Below are positions 35,384 to 43,533 of a DNA stretch of 43,709 nucleotides, piece after piece. The notes below the pieces were generated by a model that was given only the letters and a program-made list of their open reading frames with translations, searched no databases and had not been told where the DNA came from. Both the position numbers and the translations under genes were made by a program. Numbering within the stretch: position 1 is the first letter of the stretch; every line of letters begins with the position of its first letter. Source of the DNA: Pseudomonas citronellolis (GTDB lineage: Bacteria > Pseudomonadota > Gammaproteobacteria > Pseudomonadales > Pseudomonadaceae); contig NZ_FOLS01000047.1 in NCBI RefSeq assembly GCF_900112375.1, positions 1 through 43,709 of the forward strand, given 5' to 3'.

Positions 35384-36136
35384 ATGAGTCGTCCTGTCGT
35401 GCTGGTAACCGGTGGCGCCGGAGTGATCGGCCGTGCGATCACCCAGGCGATGATCGCCGATGGCTGGTGAGTGGTCTGCCTGGATCGCGCTGGCGCCATC
35501 GACCAACTGGAACATGAGGAGTTCGTCACCCCCGTGGCCTGTGACATCACCGACCACCAGCAGCTGGCCTCGATCGTCGCCCAGTGCGGCGAACTCGCCG
35601 CGCTGGTCAACTGCGCGGGCATCGTGGAGTTCGGGCCGCTGATGGACACCGACCTCGAATCCTGGCGGCGCACCTTCGAGGTCAACGTCACCGCGCCCTT
35701 CGCGCTCATTCGCCTGGCGGCCCCGGTCCTGGCGCGCAGTGGCCGCGGCGCCATCGTCAACATCACCTCCATCACCGCCAGGCGGGCGAGCGTGGGGCGC
35801 GCTGCCTACGGGCCGTCCAAGGCCGCCCTGGAAGGGCTGACGCGCCAGGCGGCGGTCGAACTCGCGCCCCTTGGCATTCGCTGCAACGCCGTGGCGCCCG
35901 GGCCGGTGGAAAGCCCGCTGTCCATCGCCAACCTGTCGGCGAAGGACTATGCGGACTACGTCGCGAGCATTCCCAGCGGGCGCTTCTCCAGCGCGGCCGA
36001 AGTGGCGGATGCAGTGGCCTACCTGTGCTCCGGGCGCGCCGGCTCGGTCACCGGCCAATGCCTGGCCGTGGACGGCGGCTGGCTCGCCGCGGGGGCGGGC
36101 ATGTGGCGCCTGCGGGAAAACGCGGGGCAGCGCTGA
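35384..36136 (+). pseudogene. SDR gene interrupted by an in-frame TGA
   Basis: From the ATG at 35384 (AAGGAGTCAAGGT upstream) the frame encodes MSRPVVLVTGGAGVIGRAIT, the first strand and TGGAGVIG cofactor loop of an SDR, and reaches TGA at 35468-35470 after 28 codons. Without frame change the rest continues: VVCLDRAG, NCAG, Ser in NITSITAR, YGPSK active site, PGPVESPL and TGQCLAVDGGW to 36136. A GTG directly after the TGA could restart translation but would lack the cofactor loop. Apart from this codon the gene looks intact, so the mutation is recent, a read-through site, or a sequencing error. It would be the last gene of the module C unit. Confidence 0.85.
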
Positions 36137-36144
36137 CGGGAAGG

Positions 36145-36174
36145 GCGCATGCCGGGCAGTTGCCCGGCATGCGC
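36145..36174. terminator. Bidirectional hairpin between convergent genes
   Basis: GCGCATGCCGGGCA and its exact complement form a 14-bp perfect stem with a 2-nt loop, midway between the ends of the convergent SDR pseudogene and the decarboxylase-like gene. There is no T-run, but position and strength suit a shared terminator. Confidence 0.6.
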
Positions 36175-36182
36175 CGCGGGGG

Positions 36183-36935
36183 CTAGTCCTGGGCGGACGG
36201 CGCGACCTGCTCCAGCACGCGCAGCCCGGTGGTCCAGCTCTGCACGCCCAGGCAACTGACGATCTGCATCACCTCCACCAGCTCGTCCACCGTCGCCCCA
36301 TGGCGCAGGGCGTTGGCCATGTGGATCCGCGCCCCCTCCCCATGCAGGTGGGTGGTGGAAACGTCGATGGCGACGTAGATGAATTCGCGGACCTTGGGTT
36401 CGAGGGTGCCGGTCAGCCAGGGGACCGAGGAAAAGTCGGCATAGGCGTCGAAGAACTCGGGGTGGGCCTGCAGCATGTCCTCCAGCAGCTCGCTCCAGTA
36501 CTGCCGGCCGGCGGTGAACTTGTCCCGGACCTGTTCCGCCCTGGCGCGGTGTTCGGCCGACGCCTCGCGGGCCTGGCCGCCGCCGAGTTCGCGCATCAGG
36601 ATCGGAGCGCCCAGCATGAAGCCGTGCATGCCCAGCACCGAGGCCATCTGCAGGACTTCCCGGACCTGCTCGCGGGTGGCGCCCTGGTCGAGCGCGCATT
36701 TTATCTGCACCCCCAGTTCCCGTTCGTTCAGGTGCGTCACCGCGGCGTTGGCCGCGATCAGCACCAGGTGCCGCACGCGCGCCTCCAGCAGCGGCGGGCG
36801 CGGGGAGGGGAAGCAGAGCCGGAGGCAGGCCTCGAAGAACCCCGGATCGGTATCCAGGGCGCGCTGCAGGTCGTCGTTCCAGTAGCCTTGCAATTTCACG
36901 AAGGCGTCTTTGAGTTCGATATTCCGTGGGTTCAA
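36183..36935 (-). CDS. Carboxymuconolactone decarboxylase-family protein
   Basis: A 250-residue protein with two CMD-type helical repeats (VRHLVLIAANAAVTHLNERELGVQIKCAL and VREFIYVAIDVSTTHLHGEGARIHMANALRHGAT). The AhpD-type Cys-x-x-Cys pair is absent, so it is not a peroxidase of that kind; the second repeat keeps the Glu...His pattern of gamma-carboxymuconolactone decarboxylase, while the first has Gln in place of His. The start is TTG at 36935, supported by CGAGGA eight bases upstream and the lack of any earlier usable ATG. It is last of a three-gene minus-strand group. The reaction is unknown; ring-opened lactone acids are possible substrates. Confidence 0.85.
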   Translation of the reverse strand: MNPRNIELKDAFVKLQGYWNDDLQRALDTDPGFFEACLRLCFPSPRPPLLEARVRHLVLIAANAAVTHLNERELGVQIKCALDQGATREQVREVLQMASVLGMHGFMLGAPILMRELGGGQAREASAEHRARAEQVRDKFTAGRQYWSELLEDMLQAHPEFFDAYADFSSVPWLTGTLEPKVREFIYVAIDVSTTHLHGEGARIHMANALRHGATVDELVEVMQIVSCLGVQSWTTGLRVLEQVAPSAQD

Positions 36936-36996
36936 TGCGGTCGTCCTCGCTTGGGTTCGAGGCGCCCGCCGCGGCGGCAGGCGCCGGTGGCCGGGG

Positions 36997-37749
36997 CTAG
37001 TCCTGCTGCAGGCTCTGGCAGGTCATGCCGGTGCTGCTCATGCCGCCGTCCACGGCAAAGGTCTGGCCGGTGATGTAGCTGGCGGCGGGGGAGGCCAGGA
37101 ATACGGCGACCTCGGCGATCTCCTCGGGGCTGGCCACCCGGGCCAGCGGAACGCTGGCGGTGATGCTGCGGCGGAAGCGCTCGTCGTAGGTGGCGGCGGT
37201 CATCGCCGTCGCCACCGAGCCGGGGGCGATGGCGTTCACCAGGATGCCGTGCTCGGCCAGCTCCAGGGCCATCACCCGCGTCGCGGCGATCACCGCGCCC
37301 TTGGAGGCCGCGTACGCCGTGCGCCCGGGGAAGCCCAGCAGGCCGGCCGCGGAGGCGACGTTGATGATCCGCCCGCCGCGGCCGAGCATGTTCCGCGCCG
37401 CCTCCCGGGCGACCAGGCAGGTGCCCAGCAGGTTCACCCGCAGCAGGCGCTCGAAGTCCTCGGGCTCGGTGTCGAGGAAGGGCTTGTTGAGCAGGATGCC
37501 CGCGCTGTTCACCAGGACGTCGACCTTGCCCAGCTGCGCGACCAGGCTGCGGACGTTCCCGGCGTCGCCGACGTCCAGCGCGAAGGGCCTGGCGTTGTCG
37601 CCCAGCTCGGCGGCCAGCGCCCTGGCCTGCTCGAAATGGATGTCGGCGATGGCGACCTGCGCGCCCTGGCCGATGAATAGCCTGGCGACGGCGGCGCCTA
37701 TTCCGCTGGCGCCGCCGGTGATCAGGACGGTCTGCTTCTCTGCTTGCAT
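36997..37749 (-). CDS. Short-chain dehydrogenase/reductase
   Basis: A 250-residue classical SDR with TGGASGIG cofactor loop, NSAG, Ser in NVASAAGLLG, YAASK active site and TGQTFAVDGG near the C-terminus. The Asp in AIADIHFEQA at the end of strand 2 suggests NAD rather than NADP. The start at 37749 follows GGGAGAACCCCC. It lies between a decarboxylase-like gene and an HSL-family hydrolase on the same strand. A role as secondary-alcohol dehydrogenase is likely; the substrate is unknown. Confidence 0.9.
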   Translation of the reverse strand: MQAEKQTVLITGGASGIGAAVARLFIGQGAQVAIADIHFEQARALAAELGDNARPFALDVGDAGNVRSLVAQLGKVDVLVNSAGILLNKPFLDTEPEDFERLLRVNLLGTCLVAREAARNMLGRGGRIINVASAAGLLGFPGRTAYAASKGAVIAATRVMALELAEHGILVNAIAPGSVATAMTAATYDERFRRSITASVPLARVASPEEIAEVAVFLASPAASYITGQTFAVDGGMSSTGMTCQSLQQD

Positions 37750-37844
37750 GGGGGTTCTCCCGGGGTGGATGGAAACGGCATCGATCCCGGCGTGAGCCGC
37801 TGCCCACCGGGAACCGACACCTTCGCTCGCAAGGTCGGCCCTGC

Positions 37845-38777
37845 TCAGCGCCTGCCGAGCAGGGCCCTGATTTCGTCGGCGGTGTAGCGGATGGCCTCGG
37901 CGCTGCCGGGCAGCAGGTCGACCATCATCATGAAAGCGTGGATCTGCCCCTCGAAGCGGCGATGGGCCACCGGCACGCCCGCCTCGCGCAGCCGCGCGGC
38001 GAACGCTTCGCCTTCGTCGCGCAGCACGTCGTGCTCGGCGGTGAGGATGATGCTCGGCGGCAGGCCGGCGACGCTGGGCGAGCGCAGCGGCGCCACCCGG
38101 GGGTCGCTGCGCCGGCTGGCATCGGGCACGTAGTGGTCCCAGTAGTAGCGCATGACTTCGGCGGGCAGCAGGACCTGCATGTCCGGGTCGAGGTAGGACG
38201 CGGTCTGGAAGTCCGCGTCGGTCACCGGGTAGATCAGCACCAGGCCCCGTATGCGCTCGCCGCCGCGCTGGCGCTCGCGCAGGGCCACGCAGGCCGCCAG
38301 GTTGCCGCCGGCGCTGTCGCCGGCCAGCAGCAACGGCAGGTCGCCGCCGAAGAGCGCCTGGCGCTGCGCGGCGACCCACTCGAAGCCGGCCCAGGCATCC
38401 TCCAGCGGGATGGGGAAGGGCTGTTCCGGGGCCTTGCGGTAGCACACCATGACGATGGCGCAGCCGCTCTGCGCCGCGAGGTTGCGGCACATGGGTTCGA
38501 ATTCGTCGTTGCTGCCGACGACCCAGCCGCCGCCATGGAAATAGACGATCACGCCCAGAAGCTCGCCTTCCGGGCGAAGCAGGCGCAGCTCGATCTCGCC
38601 GCCCGCGACTGCCAGCCTGCGGTTCTCCCGCAGCGCCAGCCCGGCCCCCGGGCCGAGCAGGCCCTTCAGGCCAGCCAGGGCGTCGCGGGCTTCCTCGGGC
38701 GACATCAGGTGCCTGGGCTTGCGGGCATTGAGCCGCGCGGCAGTGACGAAATCTTGCGTACTGGGATCGAGTGCCAT
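37845..38777 (-). CDS. HSL-family alpha/beta hydrolase 2
   Basis: A 310-residue hydrolase with HGGGWVVGS oxyanion motif, GDSAGGN nucleophile elbow, acid in EHDVLRDEG and His in GQIHAF. It shares the fold and motifs of the hydrolase at 34396 but is clearly diverged, so the window has two candidate lactonases to match its two BVMOs. The ATG at 38777 is preferred over 38804 because GAGG lies eight bases upstream. It heads the minus-strand trio and is preceded by an IclR gene, the likely regulator. Confidence 0.88.
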   Translation of the reverse strand: MALDPSTQDFVTAARLNARKPRHLMSPEEARDALAGLKGLLGPGAGLALRENRRLAVAGGEIELRLLRPEGELLGVIVYFHGGGWVVGSNDEFEPMCRNLAAQSGCAIVMVCYRKAPEQPFPIPLEDAWAGFEWVAAQRQALFGGDLPLLLAGDSAGGNLAACVALRERQRGGERIRGLVLIYPVTDADFQTASYLDPDMQVLLPAEVMRYYWDHYVPDASRRSDPRVAPLRSPSVAGLPPSIILTAEHDVLRDEGEAFAARLREAGVPVAHRRFEGQIHAFMMMVDLLPGSAEAIRYTADEIRALLGRR

Positions 38778-38930
38778 GGGCCGCATCCTCTTCTTGTCAT
38801 GCATGACCGGACCCGCCCCGACGCGAGTCGCAGGCGGTCACGGCCATCTTTCCATAGCAGGCTGGGGATGCGGCTTTGACGAGGGCTGCGGCCCGTGCAA
38901 TGGAATGCCCGTCCGGCCTCCATCGCACGG

Positions 38931-38948
38931 CGCCCGATGCGTCGGGCG
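38931..38948 (-). terminator. Hairpin after the IclR gene
   Basis: CGCCCGA and TCGGGCG form a perfect 7-bp stem with a 4-nt loop just past the IclR stop. There is no T-run, so it is a weak terminator candidate. Confidence 0.35.
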
Positions 38949-38954
38949 TTGCCG

Positions 38955-39782
38955 TCAGCTGTAGCGCGACTGGGCGAGGTCGCGGGCGATCTGCGCTGCG
39001 GTGCGCTGCAGGGGCGCCAGCAGGGTCTTGCGCGCCTCGGTGAGGTTGACGGCGCTCTTGAGCAGCATGACGTTCATGGTGGCGAACAGCTCGCCCTCGT
39101 GCATCACCGGCACGCCGATGGCCCAGACGTTGCTGGCGAAGACGTCGCGGCTGTACTCGCTGCTCATGACGGCGAAGCCGTCCTTGCGGATCTTCTTCAG
39201 CAGCTTTTCGAGCCGCTCGGGGTCCTGGGCGAGCTGGTTCCATTCGCCGGGGCTGGCGGCCAGGTTCTCGATGATCGAGCGGCGTTCCTCCTCGCCGCAG
39301 AACGCCAGGTAGGCCAGGCCGATGGAGGTGGCCAGCATGGGCGAGCGGAAGCCGGGCTGGCGGTTGAACGACAGCGGGCCGCTGCCGCGGGACGTCTGCA
39401 CCACCACCATGGCGTCGAAATCGAACAGGGCCAGGTCCGAAGGCCAGCCGATGGCGTTGCGGAAGCGCGCCAGGGTCGGCTCGGCGACGCTGGCGAGCCA
39501 GCGCGACCTGTCGTAGCCCTGGCTCAGCAGGAGCGTGCGCGCGGTCACCGAATACAGCGCCCGCTCCTGGTCCCTGGCGACGTAACCCTCATGGTGGAGG
39601 GTTTCCAGCATGCGCACGATGGTCGCCTTGTCCAGCCCGGTCTGCCGGTGGAGCGAGGCGACGGTCGACTGCTTCTCCTCGTTGATGACGCGCAGCACCC
39701 TGAGCGCGCGGACAACGGCCTCGACCGGTTTGAAAGATGGCTTGCGCAGGTTCTTCACGGGGCGTCCTTGAGTCTGGGGCAT
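38955..39782 (-). CDS. IclR-family transcriptional regulator, MhpR-like
   Basis: A 275-residue IclR regulator resembling the MhpR activator group. The winged helix is SFKPVEAVVRALRVLRVINEE...VASLHRQTGLDKATIVRMLETLHHEGYV; the effector domain includes SPMLATSIGLAYLAF and NVWAIGVPVMHEGELFATMNVML. It is divergent from the acyl-CoA dehydrogenase operon across a gap that holds both dyad classes of this cluster, which makes it a good candidate to bind one of them. It could control both directions. Confidence 0.9.
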   Translation of the reverse strand: MPQTQGRPVKNLRKPSFKPVEAVVRALRVLRVINEEKQSTVASLHRQTGLDKATIVRMLETLHHEGYVARDQERALYSVTARTLLLSQGYDRSRWLASVAEPTLARFRNAIGWPSDLALFDFDAMVVVQTSRGSGPLSFNRQPGFRSPMLATSIGLAYLAFCGEEERRSIIENLAASPGEWNQLAQDPERLEKLLKKIRKDGFAVMSSEYSRDVFASNVWAIGVPVMHEGELFATMNVMLLKSAVNLTEARKTLLAPLQRTAAQIARDLAQSRYS

Positions 39783-40319
39783 GGGGGTTGGGGGCCTGTC
39801 GCCGGAGCGGGGCGGCAGCCTTCGCCGGGCCCGCCGAATACCGAACTACGGAACAACGCGCAGATAGCGTGGCTGACGGGGGGATTTTAGCGGCATCGTT
39901 GATTGAAATGAAATTTCAGATAATGAAATATCGATTTCAACCTCTGGCACGCAGCGAAGGCAACACGAAAGGGGGCGCCACATGATTGCTGGAACCAGCG
40001 CACGACACGGGGCCGTCGGGACTGCGGTGCGACGCGTCCGCCAGCGCCGGGCCGCCGTGATCCATGCGTTGCTCCTGGGCGTCGTGCTGGGGCAGCCGCC
40101 GCTGTGGAGCGGTGGCGCCGCGCTGCGATCCGGCCATGACGGCAATGCCGGCGCGCGAGAGGCGCGGGTGGCCCAGGCCAGGCTGGCACTGCAACAACCC
40201 CTGCTGCCCGGACGCGAGCCCGGGCAGCACGAGGGCCAGGCGCGGCGTGGCGACTTGAAGCGTTATGCAACTGACATGGCTCGGCTGTGAGCGGCATGTC
40301 GGGTAATCGGGAGAACGGG
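39783..40319. promoter_or_regulatory. Divergent regulatory region upstream of the acyl-CoA dehydrogenase operon
   Basis: This 537-bp gap carries a degenerate form of the cluster's first dyad (TACCG-N5-CGGAA, 39839-39853), then the palindrome TGAAATTTCA (39909-39918) and a perfect TGAAAT-N4-ATTTCA dyad (39924-39939). TGAAATTTCA is identical to the site at 10448. Clear -35/-10 boxes are not visible. The second half, from 39982, may hold a small gene (next entry). Confidence 0.55.
39982..40290 (+). CDS. Doubtful small hypothetical protein
   Basis: A 102-codon frame beginning MIAGTSARHG, with a good ribosome site (GAAAGGGGG six bases before the ATG). The product is Arg-, Ala- and Gly-rich with one modest hydrophobic stretch (AVIHALLLGVVLG) and no family I recognise. 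High GC makes long frames here by chance, and several other frames are open, so this may be untranslated leader. Confidence 0.25.
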   Translation: MIAGTSARHGAVGTAVRRVRQRRAAVIHALLLGVVLGQPPLWSGGAALRSGHDGNAGAREARVAQARLALQQPLLPGREPGQHEGQARRGDLKRYATDMARL

Positions 40320-41390
40320 ATGTATTCGTCTGAAGAGCGTTTGGAAAATATCCGCATGATCCGCGACAGCGCCTCGGCCTTCGCCCCGGCGGGCGAGCTG
40401 GCGCGGGTGCGCGGGCTGCGCTACCAGGCCCCAGGGTTCGACAAGGCGGTGTGGCGCGAGATGGCCGGCAACGGCTGGCTCGGCCTGCCGCTGGCGGAGG
40501 CGCAGGGCGGCGCCGGCCTGGGCATGGCCGAATATTGCGCGCTGCTGGAAGTGCTGGGCGCCGCGCTGGTGCCGGAGCCTTTCGTGCCGGCGGTGCTGGC
40601 CGCGCGCCTGTTGAACGGCGAGCTGCTGGCCGCCCAGCTGACTGGTGAGCGCCTGCTGCTGCCTGCGCTGCAGGAGCAGTACGACAGCCTGGAACCGCAG
40701 GCCGGGGCTACGCGCCTGGTCGATGGCAAGGTCAGCGGCAGTAAGGTCTGCTTGCCCATGGCCGCCGGCGCCGATGGCTTCCTGGTCAGCACGGACCGGG
40801 GGCTGGCGCTGGTCGAGGTGGGGGCGCCCGGCGTGACCCTGTACCTCGCCCAGACCCAGGACGGCGGCCACCTGGGCAGCCTGCTGCTGGAGCAGGCCCC
40901 GGCCGAGCTGCTGCCGCTGGACGCCGAGGCCCTGGCCGACGCCCTGGACGAGGCCGCGCTGGGCACCGCCGCCTATCTGCTGGGCGCCGCCGAGCAGGCC
41001 TTCGCCCTGACCCTGGACTACCTGCGCACCCGCAAGCAGTTCGGCCAGGCCATCGGCAACTTCCAGGCCCTGCAGCACCGCGCGGTGGACCTGAAGCTGC
41101 AACTGGCCCTGTGGCGCGCCAGCCTGGAGGCCGCCGCGGCCGCCTGTGACGCCGGCGCCCCCGTGGCCCAGCGCCGCGCCGCGGTGTCGCGGGCCAAGGC
41201 GCGCGCCGCCGACGCGGCGCTGCTGGTCACCCGCCAGGCCGTGCAGCTGCACGGCGCCATCGGCTACACCGACGAATGCGACGTCGGCCTGTTCCTGCGC
41301 AAGGCCATGAGCCTGGCCAACCTCTACGGCTCGTCCGCCCAGCACCGACGCCGCTACGACGCCTGCATGCCGCGCCTGGGCGACGCCTGA
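40320..41390 (+). CDS. Acyl-CoA dehydrogenase subunit (small type)
   Basis: A 356-residue acyl-CoA dehydrogenase-fold protein. The N-terminal domain is abbreviated (WLGLPLAEAQGGAGLGMAEYCALLEVLG), the middle domain is short and lacks clear FAD-contact motifs, and the C-terminal domain has TLDYLRTRKQFGQAIGNFQALQHRAVDL and QLHGAIGYTDECDVG. The C-terminal YEGTS catalytic-Glu motif is replaced by YGSSA. The start at 40320 follows GGGAGAACGG; an in-frame ORF begins 33 bp earlier. It pairs with the next gene, 22 bp downstream, as in two-gene heteromeric acyl-CoA dehydrogenases known from steroid degradation. It alone may be inactive. Confidence 0.85.
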   Translation: MYSSEERLENIRMIRDSASAFAPAGELARVRGLRYQAPGFDKAVWREMAGNGWLGLPLAEAQGGAGLGMAEYCALLEVLGAALVPEPFVPAVLAARLLNGELLAAQLTGERLLLPALQEQYDSLEPQAGATRLVDGKVSGSKVCLPMAAGADGFLVSTDRGLALVEVGAPGVTLYLAQTQDGGHLGSLLLEQAPAELLPLDAEALADALDEAALGTAAYLLGAAEQAFALTLDYLRTRKQFGQAIGNFQALQHRAVDLKLQLALWRASLEAAAAACDAGAPVAQRRAAVSRAKARAADAALLVTRQAVQLHGAIGYTDECDVGLFLRKAMSLANLYGSSAQHRRRYDACMPRLGDA

Positions 41391-41412
41391 CATCCGCTGG
41401 AGGAGAACGACA

Positions 41413-42570
41413 ATGAGCGACAAACCGCAACTGCCCGACTTCAACGCGCTGAGCGACGACGCGTTCCGCCAAAGTGTGCGCGAGTTCCTACGGGCGAACT
41501 TCCCCGAGGAGCTGCGCGACCTGCCCAAGCGCCTGCACTGGAACGAGGTCAAGGACTGGTACATGACCCTCTCCGAGCACGGCTGGCTGTGCCCGGGCTG
41601 GCCCCGCGAGTTCGGCGGCATGGGCCTGTCGGCGGCCAAGCAGCTGATCTACACCGAGGAGTTCGAGAACTACGGCGTGGCCCGCACCCCGGACCACGGC
41701 ATCATGCTGCTCGGCCCGCTGCTGATCCGCTACGGCTCGCCCGAGCAGCAGCAGTACTTCCTGCCGCGCATCCTCTCCGGCGAGCACATCTGGTGCCAGG
41801 GCTACAGCGAGCCGAACGCAGGCTCGGACCTGGCCAGCCTGCGCACCGAGGCCGTGCTCGACGGCGACGAGTGGGTGGTCAACGGCCAGAAGATCTGGAC
41901 CACCCTGGCCACCGACGCCGACTGGATCTTCCTGCTGGTGCGCACCGACAAGACGGCGAAGAAACAGGAAGGCATCAGCTTCCTGCTGGTGCCGATGGAC
42001 AGCCCCGGCGTGACCGTGCGGCCGATCCTCAACCTCGACCTGCACGACGAGCTGTGCGAGGTGTTCTTCGACGACGTGCGCGTGCCGCGCGGCAACCTGG
42101 TCGGCGAGATGAACGCCGGCTGGACCATGGCCAAGGCGCTGTTGGGCTTCGAACGCATCTTCCTCGGCTCGCCCAAGCAGTCGGCCAACGCGCTGACGCG
42201 CCTGGAGCTGCTCGGCGAGCACCTGGGGCTGTCCGACGAGCCCGGCTTCCGCGACTGCCTGACGCGCCTGCGCCTGGACCTGGACGACCACAAGCTGCTG
42301 TTCGAGAGCTTCGCCGAGCGCCTGCGCCGCGGCGAGAGCCTGGGCGCCGACGTGTCGCTGCTCAAGGTGCACCAGACCGAGCTGTTCCAGCGCATCACCG
42401 ACTACATGCTGGAGATTTCCGGCGAGTACGCCGCGCTGCTGGAGCCCATCGAGGGCAACGGCAACCTCAACCCCACCGGCCTGTTCCTCCAGGCGCGCCC
42501 CGCGACCATCTACGGCGGCAGCTCGGAGATCCAGCGCAACATCCTGGCCAAGGCCGTGCTCGGCCTGTAA
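41413..42570 (+). CDS. Acyl-CoA dehydrogenase subunit (large type)
   Basis: A 385-residue acyl-CoA dehydrogenase. FAD and substrate segments are clear: WCQGYSEPNAGSDLASLRTEA, NGQKIWTTLATDADWIFLLVRTD, RIFLGSPKQ and IYGGSSEIQRNILAKAVLGL. The position usually holding the catalytic Glu of medium-chain enzymes (YEGTS) is Gly here (YGGSS), but Glu247 in LLGFERIF falls at the isovaleryl-CoA-dehydrogenase-like position and can serve as base. A ribosome site GGAGGAG precedes the ATG. With the preceding gene it may form an alpha2-beta2 enzyme for a bulky side chain or ring. Electrons would go to ETF and ETF-QO. Confidence 0.92.
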   Translation: MSDKPQLPDFNALSDDAFRQSVREFLRANFPEELRDLPKRLHWNEVKDWYMTLSEHGWLCPGWPREFGGMGLSAAKQLIYTEEFENYGVARTPDHGIMLLGPLLIRYGSPEQQQYFLPRILSGEHIWCQGYSEPNAGSDLASLRTEAVLDGDEWVVNGQKIWTTLATDADWIFLLVRTDKTAKKQEGISFLLVPMDSPGVTVRPILNLDLHDELCEVFFDDVRVPRGNLVGEMNAGWTMAKALLGFERIFLGSPKQSANALTRLELLGEHLGLSDEPGFRDCLTRLRLDLDDHKLLFESFAERLRRGESLGADVSLLKVHQTELFQRITDYMLEISGEYAALLEPIEGNGNLNPTGLFLQARPATIYGGSSEIQRNILAKAVLGL

Positions 42571-42591
42571 GCGAACGACGGAGAGAACGAC

Positions 42592-43497
42592 ATGCTCGAC
42601 AACAAAGTAGTGGTGGTCACCGGTGCCGGTGGCGGCATCGGCCGGGCCATCGCGGTGGAAATGGCGCGCGCCGGCGCCTCGGTGGTGATCAACGACGTCG
42701 GCGTCTCGCTGGGCGGGGAGGGCGGCTCGGCCACCCCGGCGCAGGAGACGCTGAAACTGATCGAAGGCTTCGGCGGCCGCGCGGTGATCAACACCGACAG
42801 CGTCGCCGAGTGGAACGGCGCGCAGCAGATCGTCGCCTGCGCCATGGACAGCTTCGGGCGCATCGACGGCGTGGTGAACAACGCCGGGATCATCCGCGAC
42901 GTGATCTTCCACAAGATGAGCGTGGAGGACTGGCTGTCGGTGATCCAGGTCCACCTCAACGGCAGCTTCTTCGTCAGCCGCGCCGCCGCCGAACGCTTCC
43001 GCGCGCAGAACGGCGGGGCCTTCGTGCACATGGTCAGCACCTCGGCGCTGATCGGCAACGTCGGCCAGGCCAACTACTCGGCGGCCAAGCTGGGCATGGT
43101 CGCGCTGTCCAAGTCCATCGCCCTGGACATGCAGCGCTTCAACGTGCGCTCCAACTGCATCGCGCCCTTCGCCTGGAGCCGCATGACCAGCGCCATCCCC
43201 GACAGCACCCCGGAGGAGAAGGCCCGCGTCGAGCGCCTGAAGCAGATGACCCCGGAGAAGAACGCGCCGCTGGCGGCGTACCTGCTGTCCGACCAGGCCA
43301 AGGGCGTCAACGGCCAGGTCTTCACCGTGCGCCGCAACGAAATCTTCCTGATGAGCCAGAACCGCCCGGTGCGCTCGGTGCAGCAGGGCGAAGGCTGGAC
43401 CGCGCAGAGCATCGCCGAGCACGGCATGCCGGCGCTGGCCGGCTCCTTCACGCCGCTGCAGGTCAGCGCCGACGTGTTCTGCTGGGACCCGGTCTGA
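42592..43497 (+). CDS. SDR, hydroxyacyl-CoA dehydrogenase-like
   Basis: A 301-residue SDR similar to the dehydrogenase domain of peroxisomal multifunctional enzyme type 2. TGAGGGIG cofactor loop, the long NDVGVSLGGEGG insertion typical of that group, NNAGIIRD, Ser in MVSTSALIG, YSAAK active site and a C-terminal extension (about 240-301) are present. It would oxidise the (R)-3-hydroxyacyl-CoA made by a MaoC-type hydratase such as the one at 10748. GGAGAGAACG precedes the ATG, 21 bp after the dehydrogenase gene. Confidence 0.9.
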   Translation: MLDNKVVVVTGAGGGIGRAIAVEMARAGASVVINDVGVSLGGEGGSATPAQETLKLIEGFGGRAVINTDSVAEWNGAQQIVACAMDSFGRIDGVVNNAGIIRDVIFHKMSVEDWLSVIQVHLNGSFFVSRAAAERFRAQNGGAFVHMVSTSALIGNVGQANYSAAKLGMVALSKSIALDMQRFNVRSNCIAPFAWSRMTSAIPDSTPEEKARVERLKQMTPEKNAPLAAYLLSDQAKGVNGQVFTVRRNEIFLMSQNRPVRSVQQGEGWTAQSIAEHGMPALAGSFTPLQVSADVFCWDPV

Positions 43498-43533
43498 CCG
43501 GCCCGCTGCCACTGTATCCATGAGGTTGAGTTG

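Noticed and set aside
39887..40357. 156-codon minus-strand frame in the 39.8-40.3 kb gap
   Set aside because: It has Arg/Pro/Ala-rich low-complexity composition, runs through the dyad region, and shows no family signature.
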